From Polytrichum commune (taxonomy: Eukaryota > Streptophyta > Polytrichopsida > Polytrichales > Polytrichaceae), in assembly GCA_950295325.1 (NCBI GenBank), contig OX485804.1, positions 39,184,001-39,248,000 of the forward strand: a stretch of DNA of 64,000 bases, given 5' to 3'. The translations under genes and the position numbers were made by a program. Every line of letters begins with the position of its first letter. The first letter of the stretch is position 1. The notes beneath the pieces are model-generated. The model was not told the origin of the DNA, ran no database searches, and worked only from the letters and a program-made list of their open reading frames with translations. Shown one piece after another: positions 11,701 to 24,654 of the stretch.

Positions 11701-13964
11701 TAGATGCCTACAAACCAGACTCCATAAAAGTACAAACTAAGGATGTCCATCTAAATGCATGACCTACCTAGAACCTGACCAGTTGCTGCTTTTGAAGTCC
11801 TGCAGAATTACTCACTTGAATCTCTCGATCAGGCAAAGGCACAACCACTGGTGCAACTGGTGCCATTTGAGTGGTGAGTCCAGTGTTGAACATAGTCATC
11901 TGTTGTGATTGTTGGGGTTGAAAGATAGAAGACTGCTGTTGCTGTTGGCCAAATAGCCCACCTGAAGATGTATTGAATGGTGATGCTTGCTGTTGCTGTC
12001 CCCCAAATACAGACGTCTGTCCCTGTTGCCCAAATGCAGACATTTGAGGTGTCTGCCCAAATGCAGGTGTTTGTTGTGTTTGTCCAAAGCCAGGTGTTTG
12101 TTGAGGCTGCCCAAATGGTGTCTGACCACCAAACAAAGACCCTGTTTGTTGCTGACCTGAAAATCAAAACAATAAACTTCAATGAACAACAGAGCTCCAG
12201 GCATATAAGATACCTTATGATAGCCTCAGACAATCATGATTTAATGAGACATCGGTATCTGTTTGAATACATACTACCACACTGTACCTCTGTTAAACAG
12301 AATCAATGTTTGGTTTACTTTCATGAGTTCAATATTCAGAAGTTACAAGATAGTATGCAATATCAAAATTTCTTATTATTTCTAAGCCACAGTTGCAGGC
12401 CATCACACACACCAGTTACCCGCTTATAAGCCACATTGTCCGAATTTCAGACTCAGAGCCAAGTTCATGATACATTGTTCACGATAGAGTTTGAGCACTG
12501 AAAATTTGATTCATGATTCTGCTAGGCCAATATCTGCACAGATCATTTTTAGCCCTGCACTTCCAATCTCGTTTCGTTCTACATCAACTCCAACTACCAC
12601 ATGTACTGTTTTCTTTCCTCATGATTAACCATGCTGTGACATGTACCTGTTGCTCCAAACGCTGGTGTTGAAGGAGTGGTGCTGCCAAAGAGTCCTCCAC
12701 CACTGCTGGCACCAAAGGCAGGGGTTCCGCCAAACACACTTCCGGCAGCACCGCCAAACACAGACCTGCGTTTCAATGAAAATTATTCAACACAATGATT
12801 ACTTACCAGAAATTCTCAACAATGGAAAAAAGGTAATTGCAACTAGAAGCAATTGCTCTTTAGGAATTTCAACAACTAAACCCTTAAACCCTAAACCACT
12901 GTTCAAAAACCATGCCCCTGGATTCCTTCACCCCCTACCTCCACCCTCAAGACTAATGGCCCTGCAGACATGTCTTTCAGAATCTCTGAACCCCACAATT
13001 CACGATGACTTTCACACTAGAAAGAGCATCAAAAGAGACTTCATAGTTCAAAGTGGTCAGGATGTGCTACATTCCAAAGTTCAGGGTTTCCAGCAAGAGT
13101 AGGCCCTAAACCTTTAGAGCACAGAAACCTTTAAACATCCACCATAAGTTCAAGAATAATGTGGACATAACTTTTTGCATACAACCATTACCCATGTCAC
13201 TAGACCAGACCTCCCATAATGTACAATTTACATACTGTCAAGTCAGAATTCTCCTTTCTTGGGAAAGAGGGCGAAAGCTGAACATCAACAACAAATGCCA
13301 AGGAGTTGTTCATCAACAGAGCAATGGGTCCCCAATCGATAACAATCACTATAAACTGAGACTCAAGTTCACTGGATAAAAAATAAAAAGTGAAGGCACA
13401 TTCCTAAGATATCGGATTCCGTCCAATTAATTCCTGCCCCAACAGTATACTCGAAAACTCTATGTCTGCACACACAGAATCTCAAGTTTCTCCATGTAGC
13501 TTAACCCCTCAGGGGTTTTGGAGCCCATTCGGGCTTCTCATACTTACAATATTTTGATATTGTACAACGTGAGTATAGATTGTAATGTGACTTTTTCAAA
13601 GATAGTGATAGCTTGTTGTCTTGCATGCAAAGTAGCTTGAACAGAAGAGTTTGAAGAACTTGATTTCTTGTCATGCGGTATAAAGAGAGAGAATACATAA
13701 TTATTATTTGTGAACAGGCTAAAAGGGTGTAGGGGTTATATACTAACTTCCGTTTGATGAATTCTCGGGCCAACCAGCTAATGAGTTGAGGGGGGGGAAA
13801 AAAAAAAGTTTCAAGGATGGAAATACTCACCCGCCCGATGGCTGTCCAGCTTGTGGAGTTCCAAATAGATTTGCACCACCTCCAAATACCGATGACCCCA
13901 TTGCACCCCCGCTCGCTTGACCCCCAGCCGAGCCTGCTGGGGAGGGGTTGCCGAACAAAGACAT
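8704..13964 (-). CDS. NUP54: nucleoporin NUP54
   Basis: Model of 11 exons: 13964-13831, 12765-12647, 12156-11816, 11138-11085, 10869-10810, 10609-10499, 10252-10187, 9870-9784, 9556-9455, 9338-9192, 8892-8704 (1410 nt, 469 aa); all junctions are GT..AG and in frame. Residues 1-180 are an FG-repeat region (LFGNP, VFGGG, AFGAS, LFGQQ, PFGQP, Gln-rich) that would bind transport receptors. From LTTQMAPVAP the protein follows plant NUP54: AIVDAYRDDAGNPQDGFK, LLLSVTDPAARFKPVGVSD, ILWAEAMNKLEG, then coiled-coil helices (LQDEAITADMQRLQATE, QKEQELQRRLLK, GLEGKGFHMQLNRGEAKLG) and the C-terminal QQTEAIARLANVLKRDMRD. It is expected to pair with NUP62 and NUP58 in the central channel of the nuclear pore. 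Exon ends were chosen by homology with Arabidopsis NUP54. The first intron (12766-13830) holds nothing notable. Confidence 0.93.
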
Positions 13965-14162
13965 TTCTCACTGCTCACCTGAGTCTCACATTCCACACAC
14001 ACATACACACACACACATCCTAAAACTGCACCACACCACACCACACCACTCCAATCAATCAATTAATCCTCCGCTTCTGCACTTCGCACATCCATTTGCG
14101 TCCGGTGAGGTCTAGGGTTTTCTGCGCTGCTCAACCCGATTGATCGTTAATTCCTTGGTCGC

Positions 14163-14504
14163 ATGGGTGATGCGCACACAGGCGAGCTTCAAATGATGAT
14201 GATGGCTTCTTCTATCATGACCGCAGATGAAGAGGGAAAATTTGGGAGGCCGGCAAGTGCCGTTGGTGCGCGGGAGAGCAGGAGCAGGCCGGTCTCTCCC
14301 TTACGTTCCGCCATAGCCATTCTGTGTTGTTGTTCCCATGGCTCCGACAACCAAGGGAACTCTCGTTGGACTATGGGAACCCCACTGGGAACGCAATGGG
14401 CACCTAAGGTATGTGGGATGTTATTCGGTTTGTTTTTCATGTTCTCCACCTTCTACCCATTAGATTTACGCAATGACACTTGTGTTGCATTAGCAAATCT
14501 ATGA
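14163..14504 (+). other. possible first exon of a divergent gene, or repeat-derived ORF
   Basis: An ORF of 113 codons starts about 200 bp from the NUP54 start, on the opposite strand. It contains MGDAHTGELQ, an Arg/Ser-rich stretch and a hydrophobic end. A donor-like CCTAAG|GTATGT sits at 14409, which would end an 82-codon exon. I found no downstream exon. The 3' part matches the repeat at 54440-55025 in the same reading frame (FFMFSTFYPLDL versus FLMFSIFQRLDL, then CVALA in both), so this could be part of a transposable element rather than a gene. Confidence 0.3.
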
Positions 14505-14765
14505 TGAACCAACAGCAAAAATTGGATATCTTTTGCTTTAGTTATGGTTATTGGAATTGTTGATTCTTTAAATGGTTACGTAGGTCATTCCACGTGTGTT
14601 CACTAAGGAGTGTGGAGTAGTTCATAAAATTTGAAGACGCGATTCAATTTCTTTTAGACATGTGTGTTTTATGGTGTTTGTTCTGCAAACCTCACCTAAT
14701 CGCCACACATTAATCAAATACAGGTGTTCGATTCATAAAAATAACCAAATAACACATGCATACCT
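14310..14765 (+). repeat. dispersed repeat R2, copy 1
   Basis: This segment resembles 54570-55025: shared words include 'catgttctccacctt', 'gtgttgcattagcaa', 'agtgtggagtagtt', 'atggtgtttgttct', 'aacctcacctaatc' and 'aaaataaccaaataacac', in the same order. Both copies sit just outside the 5' end of a gene (NUP54 and NDT), on the strand opposite to that gene. The element type is unknown. Confidence 0.75.
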
Positions 14766-16910
14766 TACGTCTCTTTCTTTTGTTTTTTTCTCGTAAGGAA
14801 AGAAACACAAACATTGGCAATTTACCAACGCAATATCACCATGGTTGCCATAGTCATGATTACAATTTACCATGGCATTGCCCATGGCTTCAATGACAAA
14901 GGGAACTCCCTTGCAGTATCCCTTTGTGAGAATGTGCAATGGGTACACTACACATATGATTTAAGTGTTTTCCACACTATTCATCATCAACTTGTATATA
15001 CAAACTTGTAGTCACTTGTGTGGCAACCAAAGAAGGTGACATGTCATGCTTGAAGGTTTGGGTTCAAATACACATCCTAAGAACCCTTAGATGTATATAC
15101 ACACTTTTAGTATTTTGATTGTCAATGTCACTTGTGATTATATTTTAATTTTTTGGTTGGCATAAAGTCGCCAAACACCCTTGTGTGGATGAGTGGACAA
15201 GAGCCCTCTCAACCTCACCCAACCCCCATTTTACTCCCACTAGCATGCAAGGTCTTATAAGCTTATTTTTCTCATTTCTGCTTCTCTTTCTCTCTTCATG
15301 CTTGTCGTGGTGTCAATTTTTTAATTTTTTTTCTTCGGTTGCTTCTTGTTTTCATCTTTCTTTTTCTCTTGCTTGTCATATCTTCTCTTTGGCTCTCTAG
15401 GAGGATTTAGAACTTGGCCTCTAATTTTGCGGCTTTGGATTTGCTTGAGATTTGTGAGTTTGTTTTTTAAAATTTTGTTTTTTGCTTTAGATTTCACTTC
15501 ATTTTGGTTCATTGGCTCATTTTCTTGTTTTAGTAGATTGTGGATTGTATTTCTTTAAATTTCAACCTCCTTTTATTTTGTGGGTTGAATTCATAAATTT
15601 TCAAAGCATTGTGAGGAGTGTAGTTGTGGCGACTTATAATTGAAACAATCATTGTTTTGTTTTAAACTTATCACATTTCTAGTTGTTGGTTTACACTTAC
15701 TAGTTGTTAGTTTACACATTGCTAATCCCTAATTAAAACTTGCACTTGCATGTTGTGACCTATCCTACCACCTTCCAACCTACTTGCCTAGCTCCTACAC
15801 ACAAGCCCAGGTTCTGTTGTATTGTCAAGAGCACCGTCCACTTGCCCAAAGCCTACCCGCCTACCCAATGCATGCATGCCAACCCCACATTATAAACTTA
15901 ATTTATAAGATGCAATTTCATAAATTTCATTTCATTCCAAAAAAACAATCATTTATGTCTCAATCAATTTGCTCTATATTTTGATGTTTTATGTCTTCAT
16001 GCATACTAGATGTCATTTCCTCGATTCTGAAATCAACCCACCACCACTTACTTCTATTGATATCGTTCAGTAGACATTAAGATTAAAATCAATTAATGAT
16101 CTTATTGGGTGCTTGTAAGAGTGTATTTGGTGAGTCGATGCCAAATATTCTTATACCTATAGCATGAAAATTGGAAAACAAATTAAGAAAAATACTCATG
16201 ATTGTGTTCATTATGGTTTACGTGCAATTATGTTTATGGATAATGTGTAGCAATCTATGAAAGAGGTTTTTATCACAAGGGTTAAACTCAAACCCACGAT
16301 AGAATAATATAAAGTAGGTGCATCTAGTTGTGTTTGTGATTTACTAATACCACCTGAAACCGAGGGTATAGTAGAGATGCAGCATATGTCACATAGTTCC
16401 CCTGAGAAAATATAAACCATGGCCTAATCCAACAAGCAAACAAAACTTCAATAGCTACTGATCAAGAGATTTTCCTGCCCATTTCTTCATTGCATATAAA
16501 TGGCTAATGACATGATTAATAAAAACATATGTTGGGGATGACAGGCTCAAATGCCCTCAACATCACGTAACATGATATAAAAGTTTCAAGTTCATGTTGA
16601 AATTCACCCTGGGGCATTTAAGGGTTAAGCTTGAATACAACGAACCAAGTTTAAGCAGTAGACCGCCAACATTGTTGGGCACAATGCATAAAATGAAGTG
16701 ACTGCAACAAAGATCTATTACTACACAAGCCACGGCTCCAAATGTATAATGATGTTCACCTTAGATTCCAATGTGCTGAATCAACAGAAACATTGCTCTT
16801 AGTTTCAAAATCTCCTATACTAAATAAGGCTACCTCTTCCCACTTACTCATTAAGCCTCAAAGTGTGAAGCGTATATGGATGAAGAAAAGGCAGCAAACG
16901 ACCGCGGGGC
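14766..16910. other. intergenic, low-complexity T-rich DNA
   Basis: No gene is seen. The stretch 15260-15560 is strongly T-rich on the plus strand ('ttttttaattttttttctt'), producing meaningless long frames. The region near 16500-16900 presumably includes the 3' untranslated part of eIF3h. Confidence 0.45.
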
Positions 16911-19900
16911 CTAATCTTCATGAAAGGCATCCATGAGGTATACTTTACTAAGACTTTGTCCAGCAAACCTGCTCCAAAGTCAACACACACAAAAAGTGAG
17001 AAACCGTTTTTAACACCACATTCCGACTAAGAAACTTCAGCATATACAGCTTGGCTACTACCTTTATCAATAATCAATACAATATTTATCTGATTTACTG
17101 TGGCATTTCAACCGATGTGCGGCATATTTCTCAAGGGCCAAATTAATATTCAAACTTTTTAAGATTGGAAGTCATGTGGTCCATGATAATAAACATTAGT
17201 GAGAAAACATGTTTCTAGAAAAAGAAAGTGATGCACAACAATTAGTATAATTTAAGTTGTTGTAAGTTGATGATGTATAGTTTGGTCCACACTAAATCAG
17301 ATATATAGTGTGATCACATTGATACCCCTGCATTAGTCTGAATCAAAAGAACATCAATAGAACATACCCATTCACTTGACTGCAGTAATTTGCGATCTGG
17401 TTTGTGATCAGATAGCTGTCGAGGCGTGAAGGCTCTGGAAGAGTCTTGAAAATGGGATTGTTGGGATCTTCCTCTGGAAGCAGCTCCTCACCAGATGACC
17501 TTCGGGCAGCATTCTCAGTTCTGCAGTGACAATGCACATGTTATGCATCATGTACACATTTTGACCAAAGAAAAAGAGTTACATTCAACCTATGCATGAT
17601 AGATACAAGATTCTTTGATCTGAACAAGCCCTGTCTTACAATACAGGGAACCAAAACGATTTAAAAACAACAGAGATGTCATTGACCTACTGAGCTCAAC
17701 TTTATACAGCCTTATTGACTCAAACTGACTCCACTGCAATCATACACAAATTTTATACTTGTCACTGAGGAAGTATGTTACCTCCTCTTTTGTAGCCAGG
17801 CTTGCTGCTGCGTTTGTTGTCTTGACAAGTTGCGATAATAATATTGAAACTGCAGATGATTCGCCAAACATAGGATGTCAATTGCAGATGACTCGCAATA
17901 TGCCAAATGCCAACACACTAGCAGTAATAATAAGAAGAACCAACCCAGTTCAAGTACACAGATTGGACAACCACTTTCAGTGCCCAACAAGAGGCATATA
18001 ACTGCATCCGGGATATCTATGGCGCATGTAACTGCATAGCACAAGGGTGCCCAGTGCTCCATCATTTACCACTGATAGCAAAGCTTGATGACTGAAATTC
18101 AATCTACATAATTTGAGTGTTTGCCTAAGAAAAGGCCGACAATGGCACATGAAGTCTATAGGGGTTAAGCAGTGCAATTTGATTTCTGCTCCTGTGTAGA
18201 GGACTACATATATATAGAGAGAGATATATAGATATTCAGTTAAAATTGGACATATTGAAAAACAGTAATATACCATCCGTTTACCACTAGAGCACACATC
18301 AGATCACACCATATAGCACATCATGGATTACTTCTGAGTAAGGGGCATACTTTCTGCTGTTCCATGGAAAGGTCATCCATGCACTCAATCAAAAATTCCA
18401 AGTTCTTCTCCATGAAAGGATTTGTGGACAAGACAAGTCTGTCGAAGTCACACTGTAGGCTCCCACAAATTTTCTGTCAGCTTGCAAAATGGACACAAAA
18501 AGATTGCACAAAGCAAAACTCACTAGCAACTTTTGAAAATCTTGAGTTAATTAATTAAGGCATGACTTGGACAAACTAAAGGATTTTTGGTTCAACAAAT
18601 GAGAAGTGATGGATACAAAGAATGTACTTGAGTAGCAGGAGCCTCAGGTTCCAACTCTGTCATCAAGGAACTCACTAACGCCGAATTAGATATTTTCACC
18701 TGAAAAGAAATTTAGAACAAACACCAAAATGGTTAGCTCATTCAATTAAGTCTTGTGACCAGGACATCAAATCAATAAACTATTCAAAGATAAGTTGAGG
18801 GTCTTACAGGAATTTCTTCAAAAATATCCTTCCAAGTCATGTTCTTCTCCCTCAATCTGTTGGTCAAAGATGGTAAGCAATTAAGTATAATCTGTTAGAA
18901 GAATCTATGCATTACAAAGATCTGCTTTAAAATCTTTAAAAAAATGAACATCACTACATCGGCCACAAGTCCCATAATTTAAATACACTGTCTTTACAGG
19001 TTGACAGTCAAAGTTCAGCCCACGCACTTCTCTCCAGTGAAATTTTGAGATTTATAGAGGTCCATGAAAGACTCAGTAAGCTTCAAGGCTTTCAAAGCCA
19101 ACACTCCTTGGCTAGACCGAAGAGGATCATAGATGATACAAACACATCTCTTGATATTTTCCTGCATACACATGTAGAATAAGATAAAATTATATCACAT
19201 CCTCATGACCTTCTGATATCTGTACACCTGCTTAACATTCCCTCCCTCATTAATGAGATTGTGGTTACCAGTATAGAAAGATTCACTGGGAAAAATCACA
19301 TGCCCAGGTTACAAAATTAAGTCATGAAGGGGGCTGTACTCCCAGGAGGTCACAAGTGATGTAGATGGTGATCAAACACTTAGATGTCTTTACAGACACC
19401 AAGTAACACATTATTTCAGGATACCTTCAACATACCTGATAATTTAGGAAAGTCTCGATGAGCTCCACGGTTTGGAAGGATCCCATATATGTTGATTGGT
19501 ACCTATGATTGTTAATCAAGTTGAGGTAGAATCAGGAACACATTCACTGATAAAAATTTAATATTTACAAAAATGTAATAAATATTTCATCACAATATGT
19601 CTGTAAGTACTACACCGTAAGCACAATCAAAAGGCCCTATTTCAACTTAGGAAATCAGAAGAGGCATGGATAACATCTTCATGAGTACAACACATTAAAC
19701 GCGTAAATGGAAACCTAGACTTCTACAATTGGCAAATTATAAATACGTAAAAAATAATTAAGTGTTATGCATTCAGTAACCATTGCTCCTACACTGCACA
19801 TGAAAGAGATACATTCACCCTGTTGCTGAAAGGCATAGGAAAGTGAGATCCACTATTTCACTCTAAACTTGGGAAATAGATTATAACCCCATCCTCTATA

Positions 19901-21828
19901 AGCACTTCACCAGAACATGGCCTACAAACCAGCTTTTCCATAGAGGCATTGAACAGAAAATAAAGTCAGTTGCAATGATGGCCAACGCTAGAACTAGTAA
20001 AGCACACATGCATCATACATACCAGCCCACAGTGTTGTTGTCAACATTGACTTCACGAAGACACCGCATCATCTCCAATTGATAATTCGCCCCATCAGCT
20101 TCCACTTCATCATCCTCTTCTCCTCCTCTACCCTGCAGATTTCCAAGTTAGACAGCAAATAGACGAGGGTAATTTCTTGATTATGGATCATGCTCTACTC
20201 CAGAAATCAATTTGACTTAAGGTAAATGTACAACCCCTGAGGTAATCCTCCCTCAACCAATTGTAAAAAATCGTGATCCATAAGTACTAAATATACAGTA
20301 TTATTCACACCAACTCTGACACATGAAGATACTGGACTTCAATTTGAACGATTTATACTGATGAACACTGAACACAAGTCCTCCATGACATTCTCACATA
20401 TTCCAAGACTGAGAAATTTGGAATTAAAATCTTGGATTTGGCTATTTTTCATATTTCGAGATGTCAAGCTTAAGATAATAATTCTTCAATTAAAATAGAT
20501 CAACCAATATACTATTACAGGGGACCCAAAGCACTGTGCCCCTCCAGGTCCCAACTACTGCTCCTATACTAAAATCCCCTAAGCTTCCATTTGCTGTATT
20601 CTTTTAATTTCCATCGCAGGATCTCTCGAATAAGACGAATGAAACCCCCAGTCTTGTATTGCTCAAAAAAGAAAAACGAGGGGCATTCCAGAGGCATTCC
20701 AGGTTACCTGACCAGGACAAATCAGAGACAAATGCAAGAACGATGATCAAATTCAAGTGGTAGAAGGCCGGAAGAAAACCATACTGGAAATGGGAAACAG
20801 TTGGTGACTTCCAAAATACTGCCGATATCGAGACCCAGCAGCTGCCCGGTCACAAGCGCAGGCATGCACTCCTTGCAGTGTTTGATGATCTTCAGAGCTA
20901 CCTGAATGCCAAAGCCAGGACCATCCAAGATAAATGATTCGCATAATTATGCCGCCACAAGGTGTTCGTCTCTTCTCCCATTCCAGTTTCTTCAACTGTA
21001 AGTTCTAATTTGGTAAGTCATCTTAAACGAACCTACATTTAAGTGGTGTGTGGGTAGATGTGGATCTAAGACCAGATCACCAAAAAGAGATGTGTTTATA
21101 GAGATTTGGCCATGTACTCAAAAATTGCTAGTCATTCTAAACTCGATACTCACCGTAATTGGCAGTACCTGTATGACCAATTGATGAGCGCTATAATCTT
21201 CACTTTGAAAATAGATTTGATGATGAATAAGGTGTTCATATGAACTCCGAAAATTATGAGGACAATGGCTATATGACCATTTGATGAACTCGAGAATTTT
21301 CGCTCTCATAATATATAAGATATTCATATGAGCTCCGAAGATTATAAGGAAAATTGCTAAGGCCACGATTTGGATTCCCCACTCATCTCTCACTAATTGA
21401 GTGCTTCGTGGCCTACGACAAGTAGGTGCAGAGCTAAAAGTGTCCGTTTAAGCCCCGCTTACCATATAACATAATGAGGGAAGAAGAAGAATGCAGCACA
21501 AAAGCAGAAACTACTCCAATCACAATTCACTCATAATTTGAGAGCTAAGTACCAGGCCATCGACTTGGACAACTCGGAGAGGAACAACCGTTTCTTCGGT
21601 AGCTGCCGCCTGTGCAAAAGAACGCATCGGCGCTGTAGTAAAAAAAAGAAAAAACACACAATAAAAATAAGCACGATTCAATCAACAGCTGTTATCTGAG
21701 TGAGCAAGTCAGGTGCCATCCCAAAATCATCACACAAGCCAAAACCTCGAGATGAAACGCTCTACGAACCTATAGAAAGCGATTTTTTTTGCGGAATTTT
21801 GAGACTTACGGGGGTTTCCGTCGGCCAT
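16911..21828 (-). CDS. TIF3H1: eukaryotic translation initiation factor 3 subunit H
   Basis: Model of 12 exons: 21828-21810, 21602-21553, 20901-20785, 20132-20023, 19502-19436, 19161-19028, 18856-18808, 18699-18628, 18452-18351, 17849-17782, 17520-17368, 16968-16911 (999 nt, 332 aa; Arabidopsis eIF3h has 337). Diagnostic stretches are [31 protein letters not shown] (MPN domain, catalytically inactive class), [88 protein letters not shown] and the end [16 protein letters not shown]. As part of eIF3 it binds the 40S ribosome; in plants eIF3h is needed for efficient reinitiation after upstream ORFs. The exon 2 acceptor was set at the second AG (GGCAG|CT) because the first does not keep frame. 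A dispersed element occupies the second intron. Confidence 0.93.
21032..21466 (+). mobile_element. dispersed element family A, in eIF3h intron 2
   Basis: This block matches 62749-63075 over most of its length: 'atataagatattcatatgagctc' is nearly identical in both, followed by 'gcagagctaaaagtgtccg' and 'cccgcttacc'. Reverse-complement copies lie at 37146-37494 and 56457-56730. Four copies at unrelated sites show it is mobile. No protein is encoded; it is a short non-autonomous element of unknown superfamily. Confidence 0.7.
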
Positions 21829-21935
21829 GGCGACACTTCGATGCAGACTGCTAAGATTTGCGAGTAACTCGATACGATTTCGTCACTAAGCGCGACGTCG
21901 GAGCGAAGCAGAGCTGCGCTGCAACAATGGAGATC

Positions 21936-21960
21936 AGCGTTAGGGTTAGGGCTTAGCAAT
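21936..21960 (-). promoter_or_regulatory. telobox-like motif upstream of eIF3h
   Basis: Read on the gene strand, 'aagccctaaccctaac' lies about 110-130 bp before the eIF3h start codon. Telobox motifs (AAACCCTA and near forms) are typical of promoters of plant translation and ribosomal genes. The match is not perfect and function is inferred from position. Confidence 0.4.
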
Positions 21961-22136
21961 GTCAGTAGAATCGCGGGTCCTCCTCGCGCCCTGTTTTGAG
22001 AACCCGGCCCGTGCATTCCCCTGTTGACTGGCTCCAAGGTAAGCAATTTTGACCTCTTTTTTGCAGTCATACATTGGGCGAGACCGCTCAGATGCCACGT
22101 GGAAATTACAGCTCAGCATCCAAAATGATCATCTAA

Positions 22137-22635
22137 GGGCCACTTCACACACGAGACCGAGAGCCCGTGACCGTTCCACTTCAAGCACTCTCATTGGTGG
22201 AAAAGGCGGAGCCGGTCCAAGTTCGCTTCACACTACGCTTGAGGGACCAATGGAGTATGTGAATGCAAGATGGATGCGAAGTCTACGTGGATTCCTACAT
22301 GGCATCGAATGGACCACGTTTCATGGTCACTTGGACTATTTTCAAAAACCACCTCTTGGACGTAGGTCTAACACATAACCGGGAGACCATGGCATTCCGA
22401 ACGCTCACAACCGTTGGTTTATTCTATTTTAATCATGTGTGAGGACCCACATGAATAGAATTTCATTGAAATAGCATTTGGTTGAGGGCCTAGTCACATA
22501 TGACTTCACACTACACTTAGGGTCCGTGACCACACTACATGATTTTGGAGGTGTCTTGGGACGGCCTTTGAACACTTTCTTTTGGGCTCTCACAATTTCA
22601 TGGTCACAGCTCTTGGCTCGTGTGTGAAGTGACCC
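22137..22635. mobile_element. PIF/Harbinger-like MITE, 499 bp
   Basis: Terminal inverted repeats of about 35 bp: left 'gggccacttcacacacgag', right (reverse complement) 'gggtcacttcacacacgag', continuing with related 'gagc..gtgacc'. The flanks show an exact 3-bp duplication TAA (22134-22136 and 22636-22638). GGGCC-type ends with a TAA/TTA target duplication are typical of Tourist/PIF-Harbinger elements. No transposase is encoded. A second copy with the same ends lies at 38677-39016. Confidence 0.85.
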
Positions 22636-22638
22636 TAA

Positions 22639-24650
22639 GGAGCACCTTACAGAATTTGATTTAGTGTAGCATTAGAATCAATATGCCACATGAGCCATAT
22701 CAACATCCAAACTTGTCAAAATCCATGTGTTGTTTGGTTACAAGTTAATGAAGTCTCTCATCATAGTAATACATGGTATGTATGTTCCCAATATTATTGA
22801 CCTACATTATTGTACGTTCATGATAAATTGTGTGGCCAATGGTAATAAATTTTAGTGGGGAAAGGTGTTAGTACGGTACCTCTACTCAAGCACATTGAAA
22901 TGTTCAAAATCACTGCTTCCTCATCTCCAATAGACCCACCCACCTTAGAGACATTCCCAAAACAATAACTTTTGTTCTCCTCTCTTGAGCTCTATTATGT
23001 GGAGATAATATCTAAGATAGAATTCTTGAAGTTTAAAGTCTCGCCATTTTAGAGAGAGGGAGAGAGAGGGAGATGTGTTACACGTATAATCCCAATTGGT
23101 GCGTGTGGTATCAGTTCTCGAAACATGCACTATTTGTCAAGTCCCAAACTTATCGAGGGTTTAAATTTTGACCGAGTGATACTAAATTCATGAATATATG
23201 TTCAGTTACCATATATTCCAAGAAAATTAGTGCGTGTTCTATGATATTTGTAGAGTGGTTTAAAAAATTACATGCAAGGACATCCTTGTTAGCATAACAT
23301 TCCTCAATCCTATGATTGAATTTTTGTTTCTATATTTAATATGTGACTAGGGCCTCCACCATCTTACCTATGTGGGAAGAAACTTATATATTAGGAAGAA
23401 ATTGGCACCGATGTAAATAGTGTGAATATTGTGAATTATGCCGACACTGTCAATGTGTTTTTAGTGAAAAATGCCATGAGTAGTCTCGGTACTTTCAACG
23501 AATAGTGTTTTCAATGTACATTGTCGCGATGAACAAGGCTTCCTAAAGCTTATGATGGCACTAATTTTATAGCATGGAGAAATTCAATATCACCTTTACT
23601 AACTTCCCACATGCACTAACAAATCGCCTTTACTGATTAGAATCACTAATTAGTATAGTGATGGTGTGAACAAGGGACATTTCACCTTAACCGCTAACTC
23701 ATATGTGAACCCCAAACATATTTATATGCATCACTTATTATATAAATATTTTTTCACAAGGATCCTTTTACTTTGTAGATTATTCCTACTTCGTTTTCCA
23801 CCCATTCACACTCCTTCTCCTTGGACAACGATTTCTCATTCATCCACATTCCTTACCCTTTAGCATTGGATATCCATTCTTGCATTTTTTTTCCATCATC
23901 CTCGACTTCCCATGACATTATTCAACTGCATGGGTCGGTTCCATGACCTTTGAATATGTCAATTACATCACCTAAAGCCCCCAAACAAAGTACAAATACT
24001 TGTTTACTATTCATACATTCAAGGTGACACTTGGAAATTTGGATGGAGTTAGACTCCCGATAATATTCACATGAACCATTGCTCATCCCAATATTATTCA
24101 CTAATATACTATTCATTACAACAATGTCACTAAAAATATCAACACTATTCATACTACTCAGACCGGCACTATTCCTTGTTTTAACTGGTGTCAATTTATT
24201 TTTATTCTTGAAGTTTCTTCCCGTGAAGGTAAGATAGTGGAAAAACATGTCATATGCTAAATATAGAAGTAAACACAACCATGCAGTTAAAGAATGTTCT
24301 ACCCATCTCCCAATTAGTCCATTGTAAATAAATAGAACAACGTGGCCATCGATAACTAAAATTGCGTTCATTGTTGTATATCTATGATGAATAGTGTGGC
24401 ATGCACTACATCAAATTGTAGTGTAGTTACAAGCCAAACAAGTGAAATAGTCAAAATCTTGAACATGAAGGCACCCAAACAATGTATTAGTTATATGTAT
24501 TGGATTCAATATCAAATTAGATAGATGAGCCCGTGTTCTTTGCTCCATATTGAGGAACATTTCATAAACTTATGTACAGTTGTTCTTGGAGTGACTAGAA
24601 TTTTAAACCATGCCTTGAGACATGTGGACCTTATGTGGTCACATTCTTTA
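22639..24650. other. intergenic, no gene seen
   Basis: This is AT-rich sequence without recognisable coding potential. A purine run 'agagagggagagagaggg' lies near 23055-23072. Short frames have no domain signatures. Confidence 0.4.
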
Positions 24651-24654
24651 ATTG

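Noticed and set aside
11977-12429. 150-codon plus-strand ORF
   Set aside because: It is antisense to the Gln-rich FG-repeat exon 3 of NUP54; the composition is explained by that.
15185-15558. Overlapping frames rich in Phe/Ser and Lys
   Set aside because: They are produced by a T-rich low-complexity tract.
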